From assembly GCA_035235625.1 (NCBI GenBank), contig CP141146.1, positions 20,702,501 to 20,766,500 on the forward strand: a stretch of 64,000 nucleotides of DNA. The letters run 5' to 3'. The translations under genes were made by a program, and so were the position numbers. This DNA is from Saururus chinensis. Its lineage: Eukaryota; Streptophyta; Magnoliopsida; Piperales; Saururaceae. A model generated the notes under the pieces. It saw only the letters and a list, made by a program, of their open reading frames with translations, searched no databases and had not been told where the DNA came from. Below are positions 11,639 to 24,640 of the stretch, in pieces (the stretch's first letter is position 1; the number at the start of each line of letters is the position of its first letter).

Positions 11639-12812
11639 TGATCGTTTATAATTAAACCCTTTGCAAGTGTACAAGGTAATTGTACTAGGATGAGTATTTA
11701 AGGGTTGTCGAACCTCAGGGACGGATGAATAATTACTAAATATAAAAAGGAATTTACTGATTTAAAAGTAAAACAACTTAAACTTTAATTAAGTAAAGGA
11801 AAAGAAAACAACTAGTTTAAAAACAAGAGATTAATGTGATAGATTTTACTTAGGAAATCGAATCCACTATAGAACCATAACAATTCCTTAACTTTTAATC
11901 TAAATCTAGTGTGAATATGAACAAGTATTCTCAGCTACAAGCTAGAATTACTTCAGAAAGAATCATTAATTAATTTCCATGGCATGAACTATCTTCGACA
12001 ATAGCACGAATCATCTACACTAAATAGCTATAGGCATGACCCGTCTAATCTTAGTATAACTCATCCAAGTCCTTAATTATCTGAACATTAAAACTATTGT
12101 ATGACCATCTCATCTAAATCACAGAAATTAGAATTGATGCAAATATCAAAACCACATCAATCTATCATCTACAAGACAATAAATCAACATAGAATTGAAT
12201 AAACATTAAAAAGCTCTTCCATTAAAAAGGAAATCCTTATCATACAATTGTCATAATTCACAATTGAGATCTAAATTAAAAAGAAAAGAAATTGAAACTT
12301 ATCTATAGATTCATCAACTCCTAAGTAAAAGAATAGTTTAGCCTTCCATGGTAGAAGAAAGTAATTGAATCTCCATTAAAAGCTTTGGCTTCTTCTCCAT
12401 CTTCTTCTTCCTTCTTCTCTTCAGAAAATCTACTTGTTCTCCCTTAATTTCGTGCCAAATAAGTCTTTATATAGGCATTAGATCCGTAAGAAAAGAGTTG
12501 GATATGAGAAGGACTCAAAATTGGGTGGAATAAGGAATCTGCGCGTTATGCCGATCGATCGCCCTGCATGCCCGTTCGAACGCTTGAACTGAATTTTCTT
12601 AAAAATCACGTGTAACCGATCGATCGGTAAGTGACCCCGTTCGATCGCCAATGAAGAATCTGCAAAATAAGCCAATTTAATTCAAAACACCATGGAAGCT
12701 TTTTCTAACCTAATTAAATTTAATATTTAATAATTTAACCTATATTAACACTTAAATGAGACTAGAAAATAGAATAATTAAGGGTAAAATAACGCATAAA
12801 TTATACTTATCA
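11639..12812 (-). repeat. 5' LTR of the Athila-like element, with promoter
   Basis: A 1,174-bp LTR (TG...CA). On the minus strand a TATATAAA box lies at 12466-12473. About 80-180 bp upstream of it are four related palindromic sites: ccgatcgatcg 12551-12561, cgttcgaacg 12573-12582, ccgatcgatcgg 12616-12627 and cgttcgatcg 12638-12647, plus a CACGTG G-box at 12607-12612. These are likely U3 promoter elements (inference). Confidence 0.92.
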
Positions 12813-13439
12813 CTTATATGTGTCACACCCGAGGTTTTCCCACACATTTACTTTAAAAACTTTGTTAATATTTTATTTCAAAATACCGACGTAAATCAAA
12901 GAACCAACAAAATTCAAAATCATATGCAAACAATTTTTTGTAAATTAATTCATTTTACAACAAACAAACGTTCTCAGGCACGACCTAATACAAAAGCATA
13001 CAAATAAAATCTACCATGGCCATGGGTTCCGAGAACAAAAACCTCCTAGGCATCTCTGAGTACAAGTTCTTTCACAGTGTTAAAATCATTCGTACATATA
13101 TACACAAGTCTAGTATATAATACATTTCTCTCACCTTAACCAATACATGAGATCATGGCACCAAAATCCACGGAGCCTCGATATGATTTCACTGCACACC
13201 AAGTCAAAAAATAATTGTCCACCACAGGAAAAGTCCGGTCTCAACAGCTAACAATTGACCTGCAAAAGCCTCCAGTCGAAGGGGCTAAAAAGATGGGGTG
13301 AGTATTTTCATACTTAGTAGGAAAATACCTAGTTGGGGAAATAAATCAATGAACTTCGTAAGTTCATTCCTAGATGCATCATCCATGCAATCATACATGA
13401 AGCAAGTACATGCAGCATAAATAAAATGTCTTACACACA

Positions 13440-14115
13440 TACCATCGAACTGGTGAACTTACACTTACTCTTGTACTTACCCTTGTCGCATACTCTTACA
13501 CTTACACTTACATTCTGAATCAAAGTCTTTCTCGTACCATCGTACACTTACACTTACAGCACATACATACTCGTACGACCTTATTCGTACTAACTTACTT
13601 GTACCACCTTACTCATACTCATAAACTTACTCTTACTGTCTTCCCTAGAAGCTTACACTTACCCTGAATCATACTCATACAACTTACTCAGAATCTGAAA
13701 CATACTACTTACTCTTACTATCGTACATATACTACCGACAACTGATGCTCATTACAATTAATAAGCTCCATTGTCAGAAAAGAGGGGAATGCAACTGGGG
13801 CATCACCTTAACCTCCGGGGAGCAACTAGACGCCAAGGACTTTTCTGAAGGCAAGGCACACCTATGCTCATGGGGCACATGATCAAACAGGTAAGATCAA
13901 GTCCATGATGCTGCTTACCTAAGCGTGCAAATGCCCACTCTTTGGGGCCATACATTGCCAACAAGGGCCATACAGTGCCAACTAAGGGCGGAAAACATAT
14001 GGTGCCACTCTTGGGCAGGAATCTTACAATGCCACTCTTGGGTAGGACATACAGTGCCATCAGTAGGCCAAATACATACAGTGCCCATGAAGGTCCGAAA
14101 CTTACAGCGCTCTCT
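13440..14115. repeat. Degenerate short tandem repeats inside S1
   Basis: Positions 13440-13740 are a CTTAC/CGTAC-rich tract with roughly 10-12-bp periodic units (cttactcgtac-like). Positions 13930-14115 hold several copies of a unit containing gccactcttgggcagga and tacagtgcc. Equivalent tracts are in S2. Open frames through these tracts are low-complexity artefacts. Confidence 0.6.
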
Positions 14116-15599
14116 ACAGAGCATCAAACATCTAGGCCAAAATACAACATCAAGACTAAATCCCGCAGGATGACACCATGGCTATTCCAGGAAAGACACT
14201 CAGTCGATTACTCATCAACTGGCACAAAACGGAACTTAATCCATAGAAACCCTTAGTCTCAAACTCACATCGATATCAAATTAGGGTGACTTACCATTCA
14301 AGTTCATATTAGGTAACTTATACATGTATGATTATGTTCGGAACTACTTCAGTCATACATTCTTCAGCTAACAAGGCCAAAAATACGCCCGTTCAAAAGT
14401 TCCAATCCACAAAGGTAGCATTCTTTCCTTAACTCATCTCCCACCCTTACACTTACAACCTTACCGATCTTTGTATAGTCTTACTTGTCGAACTCAAATT
14501 CCATACTTACACTCTTACCATCAAATACTTACGACCTTACATCTTACACCATCCGCCTTAAAATCAAATCGCCTTACTCTAACTCCTCAAATGACACCCT
14601 TTAGACCTAAGTCCCGTCATCAACCCTTACTAATTCCTTACTCATTATTCTTTCGTTACAATTCATATTACGTACATTATGCATGTACAATTATATTGTT
14701 ATCTCTCACTAACTCACAATCCCCCAAAAGAGCTCTGAATCTTAAGACTTCAATTCCTTGCATCCCCCACGTCTCCTACTCATCGCTCTAAAGTGCCATC
14801 TGACTCAAACTGAACAAATTCTCCAATCTCATCAAATCCAACATTCGTCTTTCAATCTTGTCTTTCCTTGCCCGACATACAATCACAGTTTCCACGTCAT
14901 AGCTTACGAAGTACCCCTTAGCCAAACTTACAATCAAACACTTCAGCTTGTGCCCATCAATCACATACCACCAGCCCACAACTAAGATCACACACTCCGG
15001 TCACATGCATACAATTCATAACACTTACTACATGCCCTTAGTCTTTACTTACATACGCACACAATTCACATACATACAACATGCTTTTATAATTAGCATA
15101 ATCATGCAAAACATTAATTATAAACTCCTAGCATGCTATAATGAAATTACGAGTTCAAGGTCCCCTACCTCGTAATCCACATGAGTTTGATGTCGAGTAA
15201 ATGATGGTGGCAGCGTCGATAGTGGAATAGGCGGCCAAAAGCATCGCACTGAGAGTCGTTGTCCAGAGGATTTTCAGAGATGGTAGAATTAATCTCAATA
15301 ACATTAGATTAATTTCACTCAAAGCCAAAGGTTTGGATGCACTAAGGCGGACGTACACAAGGTCGTGCCACTAGATATGGCAGTGACCACAAAATGGGGG
15401 CTGACTGATTGGAGGTTGGCCAATGGTTTAAAACACTTTGTTGGCGACAAAACATTAAAATGGACAGCGGACCATATTCAATAGCAACAATTCTGCATTA
15501 TCGAAGCCTCACAACATGGCGGAGGGCTTACTTGTGTACACATGAATATAGGAGAGACAAAGGAGGGCTTTAACGGTCATTTTGCCTAATGGTGGAGAC

Positions 15600-17080
15600 G
15601 TTCCATAAACATACGTTGAGGCACTAAGGCCTGGTGTATGTGGCCAACAAAGGCGGCATCAATTCTAAACGCTACCCACAACCAATTCATCGTACTGATG
15701 GTCGTACATCAAGCACGGCTTACGATGGAGGATATGGGCACGACATCGGTCGAGCCTACTATGGGCTGAGTATAATGGCTTACAATAATACTTCCCCTTG
15801 GAAGAAGCAAAATTCGGGAACTCTTTCCGGTAGGTTTTGGGTCATGTGTAATAGGAAGTGGGGGTCAGAGCTGGAATCAGGCCAGAATTGTTGACCCTGG
15901 ATGTCACTGGGCGGGGGCAATGCCCACGTCTGTCGGACATACAACTCAAGTCCACGCAATGTCAGGCGGGACACCATGTTGGACTTAGGCTGGGATGAGT
16001 CACTCAACAGCGATCAGAGGTGTACCTGAAATTTAGGGGTGTCTGGTGTCTGCAGAACACATGTAGGGGAGGCCGGAAACGACAGTCCCTTACCATCGCT
16101 GGGTCAAGCTGGCGTCACGGATGTCCACTGGATGACACCAGTAATAGCAAAACTGTCGGCAAAAATAACAAAGGGATTCGATTTAGTCGGGGCGAGAGCG
16201 TGCCGAGCTAGGGTGGCATACACAATATCGTCAGGCCACGAATGGCCAAACGAGGCCTGGGGGACGGACTTGGGATACAGTGGTGACCTAGCAATCGCAA
16301 ACCAAGGTGAGTTGCACGGACACCAATTGGTGTTCGTTTGGAGTCTAGTGGTGACGAATCGACACCACTAGACCGAAACTGTGTTTCGGACTGAGCAGAG
16401 CAATGGGACGGAACAGAGGTGAATGGGCGCAAGAGTGGTGGCCCTGCCGTTGTCGGCCCGAGGCGGAGCCGGCGACAGTGAGCTGGAGTTCCTTCGGCTA
16501 CTCACAATCACAGAAAACAAACAGGGGTAAAAACACATTTTGCTTGGATCGAAAAAGGGGCGGAAGGAGGGTGAACGGCCAAGGGATGCAACGGTTCGGC
16601 CAGGACGGCAGACTGGGTGGTGGCCGGGGCAGCAATCTTGCCGTTGCCGGGCTGGGGGAGGGCCAATGGCCGTTTAGTGGCGGCCAGCCACTGGTGGCAC
16701 GACCGGCAGCCGCAGCAAACAGAAAAGAAGGAAAAATGGGTGGCGGAGAAAATCTTACCTCAGGCCGGTAAAGGAGGGCGGGGAGGCTCACACTGGCCAG
16801 GGCAGAGCTCTGGCGGCAGTCTGGAACCCATGCAACCGCCAGCGGCGGCGAATTGGGGTGGAATCCATATCAAATGTCTCTACTGGCTGAAACTGAAAAG
16901 AGGGGAGTGCCAATGGCAGCGGCCGGCAAGGCCAAGCCGGGGAGGCTGTGTCAGCATCGACAGGCCGAGACCGGCCTAGCGGAAGTTGGCGGCGCCGCCT
17001 CCGGCCTCACACAGTGAAGGGGGGACTTCCCCTTTTCACTGTTCACAAATGATCGCGCGCGCTGAGATGCACCCGATCGT
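15600..17080. other. GC-rich block of S1
   Basis: A strongly GC-rich stretch, unlike the AT-rich background, rich in ggcgg/ccggc. It yields many overlapping open frames on both strands, none resembling a known protein. A pyrimidine-rich tract follows at about 17085-17150. S2 has a similar block at 29500-30850, so this is a property of the LTR family (perhaps its promoter/R region) rather than a gene. Confidence 0.55.
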
Positions 17081-17727
17081 TTCTAAATATATCTTTTTTT
17101 CTTTTCTCTTTTTTTTTTCCATCTCTTCCTTTTCTTCTCGTTCCTGTTCTCTCGTGTCTCATCCGATTTTCACGCCGAAAAATTTCTGGGTTGCGTCGAG
17201 GCCCTTGACCTACGACTAAACACTACTCCCAACACCTACGGACACTAATATTACAAATACAGATACGCCGAAGCGTCAAATTTCTTCATAAAAAATATGA
17301 GCAGAAAACTGTAGAACATTGCAGAAAGTTGTAGAAATAGCAGAAAAATTACAGAAAAATCGGGGATGTTACAATATGCCTCAATCTCGTTCACCTTGCA
17401 TAATTTTATAATTAGTTAGAAGTTCGAGGAGTCCCCTCAACCACATACTTGAATTACCACCCATATTGCTAAGCCAGTCGCAAGAGGAAATCACATTAGG
17501 TACAAAATAGCTTGCACAACAGAGCTAGGATTTCCCCACCAAAATTAATGTACAATTCACAAATAATACATTTGTACCCAATAATTAAAATGTGAATGAT
17601 AACACAAGAGACCACATATTCCTTTCTTGATAAGCTTTAGCTATCGTTTCAATGAATATATAAATGAAAAATAAACTAGATACCCTAATTGTTATGTAGA
17701 ACAGAAGCTGAAATAAACTACAAATTT

Positions 17728-17935
17728 AGGGGTATGTGTTCACAAATGTCCATTGTCAAGTTGTCCGTTCTTGTCTATATCCATATTTATATAGGGCAAA
17801 CATTTTTTTATGTCCATGACGGACATGGACAATGACACGGACCAACAAATTTTGTCCGCCCTATTAGATGGTTAAGGACATGGACAAATAGTTGTCCATG
17901 TCCACGAATGTCTGTGTACGCCCATTTTCAACGAA
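17728..17935. repeat. GTCCATGTCC-rich hAT-MITE-like segment (A)
   Basis: The segment is dense in gtccatgtcc / ggacatggac inverted motifs, resembling the interior of the hAT-type MITE at 38898-39401. Copy B has a longer version (about 49047-49590) that includes sequence lost from A. Clean terminal repeats were not found. Confidence 0.4.
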
Positions 17936-18480
17936 ATAGGGACTACAATAAAAAAAGGGGGGATCAATGGTTATGTATTATGCTAGGACTACTATTTTTT
18001 AAAATATATCTATTAATATTGTATAAAGTGAGTGAAAAAAAGTGCTTGTTGTGCTTTCCGTTGCTAATTTTTAGTGGATCTAATGCAATTCTTGACTGGT
18101 TTAATAATCCTAGAAATACAACTAGTCGGTACCTGAAAGTCCATTTTGATGAAGTATATATGCAGTATCATTCAACAAGCTATAGAAAGGTTTGAGTAAT
18201 AAATTTAACCCACATCATACACTTTCCACAATTATGCTATTTACCTCTCATTCAAATTTTATTAATAGAGAAATATTATGTACAGTGGGACACACCTGAC
18301 TACAAAATAAGAGTCCTCAAGCGGATTCCAAAGATTTTGGCATCCCATTTTCGTGCCTAGATTACTCGAAGGTAATTGTGGAAAATGCTTACATTTAGTA
18401 AAGTTGGCTAGTGCATGCAGTGATGTAGTAGTCGTTCACGTGTTCCTTGCAAGTCTGAGAGAAATATTAAAGTGAATAAT

Positions 18481-18840
18481 GTTGGGCTTGTTTTTAAATA
18501 AAAATAGAAAGTGACCCAATTGTCTCAATTAACATATGTTTTGGCATTTTAAAATAGTTTGGGTAATGGCCATGGGTAAGTTGTTGTTTTAATGACGAAT
18601 GTGGATCGTTGCTTGACCTCGAATGGATGGTTAGGATTCTAGTTTTCTTCATAATAGTGTTATGGTTTAGTTATAAATACACCATTAGTTATCTTAATAC
18701 GGTGCCTTAAGCGGAAATTAATCTTAGTCAAGTTGTAAATCAGAAACACATTGTGAGGATTTGTAGAAGATTAACAGAAGAGAAGCTTTGTTAAGAGGAT
18801 AAAGCTTTGTTTAAGCTCTAATGACTATAGGTAAGCCAAA
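18481..18840 (+). repeat. Copia-LTR-like fragment, occurrence 1
   Basis: About 360 bp starting tgttgggcttgtttttaaa, containing a TATAAATACACC box, and ending near aatgactataggtaagcc. The same segment recurs at 20501-20860, 35522-35855, 51555-51920 and 53775-54130. The 35.5-kb occurrence is preceded by copia RNase H remnants and a purine tract, which suggests the segment derives from a copia LTR. Confidence 0.5.
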
Positions 18841-19831
18841 TCCTTATATATCTTATTCAATTAATTAGTATTGAGTAATTAGTATTGAAGCTAGGTTGGT
18901 AGCGACGATGACCAGCAGCTAGAAGATTTTTGGCCACCAACCGAGGTCGCTATTGAATGGTACTTTCCGGTCATTGGATCGGACCTTTCGACTATCGAGC
19001 ACATGCATTGGGTTTTGTTCTTCTCAGAGTTGTAAATCATGCATTGGGCCGTTTTTTGATCTCCATCATCGGGCAAAATTAATGAAGCAATCGATCTTTG
19101 ACTTCGGTAGTCATCGTCAGGCAGAATTCTGAATGCCATTGCTGCCCATTGACCCAAGTACAAAACATAAAAAACAATTTACTTCTCACCTGAAACACGT
19201 ACTGCAGCTGAACGGCTAATGAATACTTCGTTTCACGTGTTGGTAATGATGTTTAAATGTTTTTCTGGTCCTTGACGTAGAAATGCCTACAATAACTTAA
19301 AAGACACAAAGAGAAGAATGAGCCGAAGGTAAGCTAAGTACTAACATGCACTAATGTGTACTATTGACCGTAAATATAAATGCTCTTAGTGGCTTATGTT
19401 TGTCCCATTGTCAGATATGGGAACATGAAAAACGCTTCATATAAATATAAATATATGACAGAGATACGAAATAATAGGCTACTGTTGACAAATATAGATG
19501 TGGGTACAATATAAAAACTATAAGGACATGACACCTATTTTGGAGTATATGTTCTTAGAACGAAAAGTTACAAGGAAACATTTAGTCATTTTATGGTCAA
19601 AACAAGCCTCTACCATTTATGATTTTCGAGTTTTTGCTGATATGTTTATGTCACAAACTCTAAGACAATTTTACCTATGGTTCCATCTTGGCAAACAACA
19701 ATTCTAACATCAAGCCCCTTCAGTACATCTTTGAAAGTCAAGCTTCGACATTCTCACATATAAAGGTTGCTAGTATTCTTCTAACGTGTTTCAAATCTTT
19801 GTTGACCTTTTTAATAGAAGGATGAATAATT

Positions 19832-19946
19832 CACCACCCCTTTATTAGCCAGCCTACCCCTTTAGCACTGTTGTTGTGTATCTACTATCCATTTATATCT
19901 ATATTGTCAGTGTATAACAAGAGTAGGCTGGTTAAAATGGGTGGTG
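19832..19946. mobile_element. 115-bp foldback MITE (A)
   Basis: Terminal inverted repeats of about 25 bp: caccacccctttattagcca at the left pairs with the reverse complement of the right end (ctggttaaaatgggtggtg). The same element is at 50669-50783 and 53077-53191 in copy B, in the tandem units. Confidence 0.7.
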
Positions 19947-20500
19947 ACGTGTGTAATCTTTTTTTTTAATAGTGTCATCAACTTATTTCCCCTTCTCTTA
20001 GATGTGACTTTCACTATTTAATAATATCCTATTAATATTGAATAAAAGGAGTAAAAAAGAAGTCCTTGTTGATACATTCCTTTGCAAATTTTTAGTGGAT
20101 CTAATGCAATTCTTTTCTAGTTTAATATTCCTACAAATACAATTGATTGGTACCTGGAAGCCCATTTTGGTGAAGTATATATGTGAAATCATTCAACGAG
20201 CCATTGAAAGGTTAGTAATTAATTTAATAACTCTCGCATCACACACTTTCCACAATTAATGCTATTTACTTCTCCTTCACATTTTACCAATTGAAAAACA
20301 TTATGCACACTGGGACACACCTAATGAACAAATAAGAGTCCTCAAGCTGATTCCAAAGATGTTGGCATCCCATTTTCGCACCTACATTACTCAAAGATGA
20401 TTGTGGAAAATGCTTACATTGAGTGAAGCTTGCTAGGGAAAGCAATGACGTACTAGTCATTCTCGTATTCCTTGCAAGTCTCACAAAAACATTGAAGCGA

Positions 20501-20860
20501 ATAATGTTGGGTTTGCTTTTAAACTAAAAAAAAATGTGGCCCAACTATCTTAATTGGCACATTTTTTGAGCTTTCAAAACTATCTAGGTAATAAGTTTGA
20601 GTCATTATACCCATTATGTTGTTTTAGTAGCAAATTTGGACTGTTGCTTGATATCTGGATTCTATGATTTTTAACAATAGTGTCCTAGTTTAGTTATAAA
20701 TACACTATTAGCTATCCTAATACAGTGCCTTAAGCGAAAATTAATCTTAGTCAATTTCTAAACCAGAAATACATTGTGAGGATTTGTAGAAGATTAGCAG
20801 AAGAAAAGCTTCATGAAGGGGACAAAGCTTTGTTCAAGTGTTAATGGCTACAGGTAAGCC
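20501..20860 (+). repeat. Copia-LTR-like fragment, occurrence 2
   Basis: The second-unit counterpart of 18481-18840, with the same order of TATA-like box, cagaaatacattgtgaggat and terminal taagcc. Confidence 0.5.
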
Positions 20861-21167
20861 TAATCCCTTTCTATTTTATTTTATGAATTGGTATCTAGGC
20901 TAGGTTGGTGGTGACATGGACAGGTGGTGGCTGCTAGATTCTTGGCTGCCGCCTGGCGTTGCTACTGGATGATTGCCGAATTTTTGGACAGTTGCCTAAT
21001 TTTTTTGTGTGGCTGCCAGGTTGTCTGCTAGAGCCTCTGCCTCCAGGCTTTGGGCATTAACCCATGCTGGACATGGGTCAAATTCGACCCGTTTCGTAAA
21101 CCAAGTCCATAGACCCGGGTTGGAATAATTTGAGCCAAAAAAAATCCTTTTCTAAAGGTGTTTTTGG

Positions 21168-21286
<119 letters not shown>

Positions 21287-21766
21287 GATTGCATGTTGAT
21301 GGGTATTAGGGTATTAATTATCTTTAAAGGGCTTTATTAACGTAATGGGCCGACCAGGGGATCTAAAATAAAATGCAATCTGGTTTAACAATTTTAAAAA
21401 AATTTGTTAAGTGCACCAGTTATGTAATTTTGTGAGGAGTTTTTTTCCAAAGAAGCCAATATTCCATATTCTATGGTTGTTAAACAAAAATGTGGCATTA
21501 CCTATTTTAAGTCGAAACTACCCTTAGGTTTTAAATAAACCCAATACCCATACATACCATATCAAATTAACATCAGCACAATGCGGCATCGTTCCGGTGG
21601 GGAGGATTGATCGGTGGTAGTCAAAAGTCGCTGGCAGGAGGTGATTGATAATGACTCACTCGCGAGTTGCTCGAGACATTAAAAACCTGATTATTTACAT
21701 TATAGAAGTTGTCTAGGGTGAAAAAAGCTTCATTTCGGTGGATCCAATCACCCTCTAACCCCCGTA

Positions 21767-24640
21767 ATGGATAGGATTGGTATCTGTATACATTACAACA
21801 TAGTGGTAGGCAACGATGGCATGTATATAGATGGAAAGGTGCAGTTGATGAACACTGATGTATTGGTGAGGTTCGGCGAACTACTACTTCAAGTCAAAGA
21901 ACGACTTGCTGTCAATGGTAATGTGACTTTGAATTCAATTTCATCTTTGCAATCATCCATTATATATTAAATAGAAGACGATGAGGTCCTACAATCAGTG
22001 TTTTTCATTCATTAGAAGGCAAATAAAGAGATGTTATCCTTGTATACCGAGATGGAAGAGCCCGACAATAGTGAAAAATCACCATCAGTAGAAATGAACC
22101 AGACATTCAATAGAGCTAAATCACTGGTGGTATCCGCTCACCCCAACTCTAACATTAGATTTCATACAGGAGTTAGTGATACACAATTTACTTATGAAAC
22201 TATTAGGTAACAATGAATTTAAAATTACATGATATATAACCTATCGTGTTCAGTACAAAGAATATTGTGTTTTGCAAAAACATGATATGTATAATATCGC
22301 ATATCTAATGATGCAAGCAATATAACAATAATTCTTTTTAGTGTAGATTGAATAATATGACTTGTATAAATATCATATTCTCGATAACACGATATAATTT
22401 GTAAGCATGTAACAGAATACATGATATCAAGTTATATAGCACATTGATTAACATGTTAAATCGGGAAATTTCAACTCAACAAATCCATGTCACACTTCGT
22501 ACAACAATCCAATGCCTACAGAACTTGTGAAAGAAGTTAATTAGACTGGATTCGAAGAAATGTCACCAATAATGGGCATAATAAGGACTTCATTTGATAA
22601 CTAAGAACTCCATACAGGCTTGGCAATTATGAAGACCAAGAATTTGAAGAAGTGTGAGGTGATAATCATTGGAACAAGAATGATATAATTGACATGGAAA
22701 GTAGGTCTGACCATGAAGAATTTTGACACAATGAGGTACCCAGTAATTTTCACATTGAGGCCAAGGCAGAGTGGGAGATAGTCAATGAGCCCAACCTACG
22801 GGAATCAAATATTGGTGAGGGCGAGCAAATGATTGGAAGTTTGCAAGCAAAAGAATACTAGGATCTACTCTAATTGGGGGCACATTTCCTAAACCTGTTA
22901 CATTTAAAGATGGTTTTAATCGACCTTGCAATAAAGGAAAATTTTACATATCATGTACTAGATGAGAATAAAATACATACGCCACAAAGTGCTTCGACGA
23001 GTCTTCTAAAGTGCACATAATGGCTTCAAGCATAGGAGATTATGTGACTATGACGAGGTTAGTACTAGACCATTTGTGTGGAATACAAAGGAAGTCAACT
23101 GACCATCCTCTACCATTGCACTTTTGGATTGCCAGAAAATATTATTGGCTATTTAAAGATTCAATAGACATTACACCAAAAATCATATCAAGATATATTT
23201 CAAAGCACCAGGTATAACTGTGAACTACAACACATGTTCTCGAGCAAGTAAAGCAAACTTATGATATTAAATTAATCGTGTTTTCAAAAACACGACATTT
23301 GAATATGACATGTTATCGGTAACACGAGGCTTTTACGATCGCATATTCTTACAATACGAACTATTAACCTATCGTGTTAACATGTACAATATGATTGCAC
23401 AGTTCAGGTTTATGAGTACACGACTATTGATCTTATCATGTTCTCAGGAACACGACCTATGAACTTATCGTTTAATCTATATTAGAATGTAAACTAGTTA
23501 AAATCCGGTCATGCAGGTAAAGCATTTAGTTATTAATAGATGGGGACTCAGATGAATCCTATTTCATACTTCCTACATACAGAATTCATATAGAAAGGAT
23601 TAATCCTAGAAATGTAGTAGTTCCAATCAGATCATGTGATAATCCTAGTCCAATAGGGGGATACAATTTTAAAAGTCTTTTGGAGTTGGTTTCTTAAATT
23701 GCTTAGAAATGATTTATTTTTTGATCCTCCATCCGAGTTGGATACAATTGTTTATGATATAATGAAGGCCTTGGCAAATGCTGTTAATTAGTATTTTCCC
23801 TCTACACACCACGGATATTGCATCCATCAAATGGCAACAAATATGTTGGATAAATTCAAAGAAAACTACCTAAAGAACCAGCTCCATGTGGCAGCTGAAA
23901 CTTTCAGACAAAATGTATATGATGAAACAATGAATAGCAATAAAGAACATAATCCTGAAGCATTTGATTTACTAAATAAGATAGGTGCAGAGTACTAGAC
24001 TAATGTTGCATTTCCAATCAAAAGATATGGAACACTCAGCTCAAACAAATCTAAAAGTGCTAATGCAATGTTCAAAATGCTAGGTTGATGCCTATTACCC
24101 GGTTAATTAAGCATACAAGGGAGTACACAACTACACTCTTTGAGAAACATCAGACATATGGACAAAATATGACTCTTTGAGAAACATCAGACATATGGAC
24201 AAAATATGACTAAAGATATTACCCCATTTGATCATAAACACATTGAATGAAAAAGAGAAGAAGCAAGGAATTTTCATGTATTGTTGGTATGAATGTATGA
24301 TTTTCAGGTTAATTTGTTATATCACCACGTAAAATGCAATTGATGTCAATTGTATGTTCATATGTTATCGTCATTCTCGTATATGTTTATCGGTTAAATA
24401 ACATGATAGTTGTGAGAAGAAGGCTAGTGTTGATAGGTCGTGTTTTTTATAACACTATAATATCACTTATCGTGTTCTCATTTACACAATATTCATTTAT
24501 CAAGATAGTTAAACATAGTTGCACATGTAGAAAGTTTTAGCATTTGGAGCTACCCTGTAAACATGCAAGTGCAACAATTGATCATAGACACTTCTATGTG
24601 TCTGACTACTGCGGAAAATGGTAATCCACATAAACATATA
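21767..24640 (+). pseudogene. MULE transposase remnant (A)
   Basis: Recognisable blocks in order: N-terminus with GNDGMYIDGKVQL (21767-21970); an acidic linker near 22680-22800; the DNA-binding domain near 22880-23216 (ATKCFDESSKVHIM, then HPLPLHFWIARKYYWLFKD, residues typical of PF03108-type domains); DESYFILPTYRIHIERINP near 23540-23610; GYCIHQMATNMLDKFKENYL near 23815; and a SWIM zinc finger CxCx(n)CxH near 24517-24560 (SCTCRKF, stop, HLELPCKHA). The part that should carry the first catalytic Asp residues, between INPRN and the YCIH block, is missing. There are many stops and frameshifts. Blocks are separated by intron-like spacers rich in palindromes. It cannot encode active transposase. 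Confidence 0.8.

Larger units (their letters stand above)
5793..12812 (-). mobile_element. Athila-like Ty3/gypsy LTR retrotransposon, gag-protease only
   Basis: A 7,020-bp element flanked by the target-site duplication CTTAT (5788-5792 and 12813-12817). Its two 1,174-bp LTRs are identical by eye except C6269 versus T12115, so the insertion is recent. It reads on the minus strand: LTR, tRNA-Asp primer site, gag, zinc knuckle, aspartic protease, then directly a non-coding 3' internal region. No reverse transcriptase, RNase H or integrase is present, so it is non-autonomous and resembles TR-GAG-type derivatives. The tRNA-Asp primer site and the DLGASVNLLP-type protease point to the Athila clade (family knowledge). 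Copy B has the empty site near 48690. Confidence 0.92.
12821..17373. mobile_element. 4.55-kb single long LTR (solo-LTR-like), element S1
   Basis: Begins TGTCACACCC and ends GATGTTACA, flanked by the target-site duplication ATATG (12816-12820 and 17374-17378). The two ends are not direct repeats of each other, and no gag or pol motif is seen, so the whole insert behaves as one very long LTR. It is homologous to element S2 (26525-31160). For example, gcatcaccttaacctccggg occurs at 13800 and 27756, as does the leftward gtgagtattttcatactt region. Termini of this kind occur in Ty3/gypsy Tekay/Del-type LTRs (family knowledge, low certainty). Orientation is unknown. Confidence 0.75.
17985..20950. 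repeat. Two tandem ~2.0-kb units downstream of FAR-A
   Basis: Unit segments 17985-18930 and 20020-20950 are homologous to each other. They share ttttagtggatctaatgcaa, then cacagtgggacacac, then an LTR-like segment starting tgttgggcttgttttt. The region also holds sequence 19130-19980. The start of unit 1 is truncated relative to copy B (about 1.75 kb missing at about 17990). No function is recognised; short open frames are not conserved between units. Confidence 0.6.

Noticed and set aside
17985..18195. Protein-coding exon (frame around SGSNAILDWFNNP)
   Set aside because: The frame is not conserved in the second unit or in copy B, and no family is recognised; treated as repeat-unit sequence.
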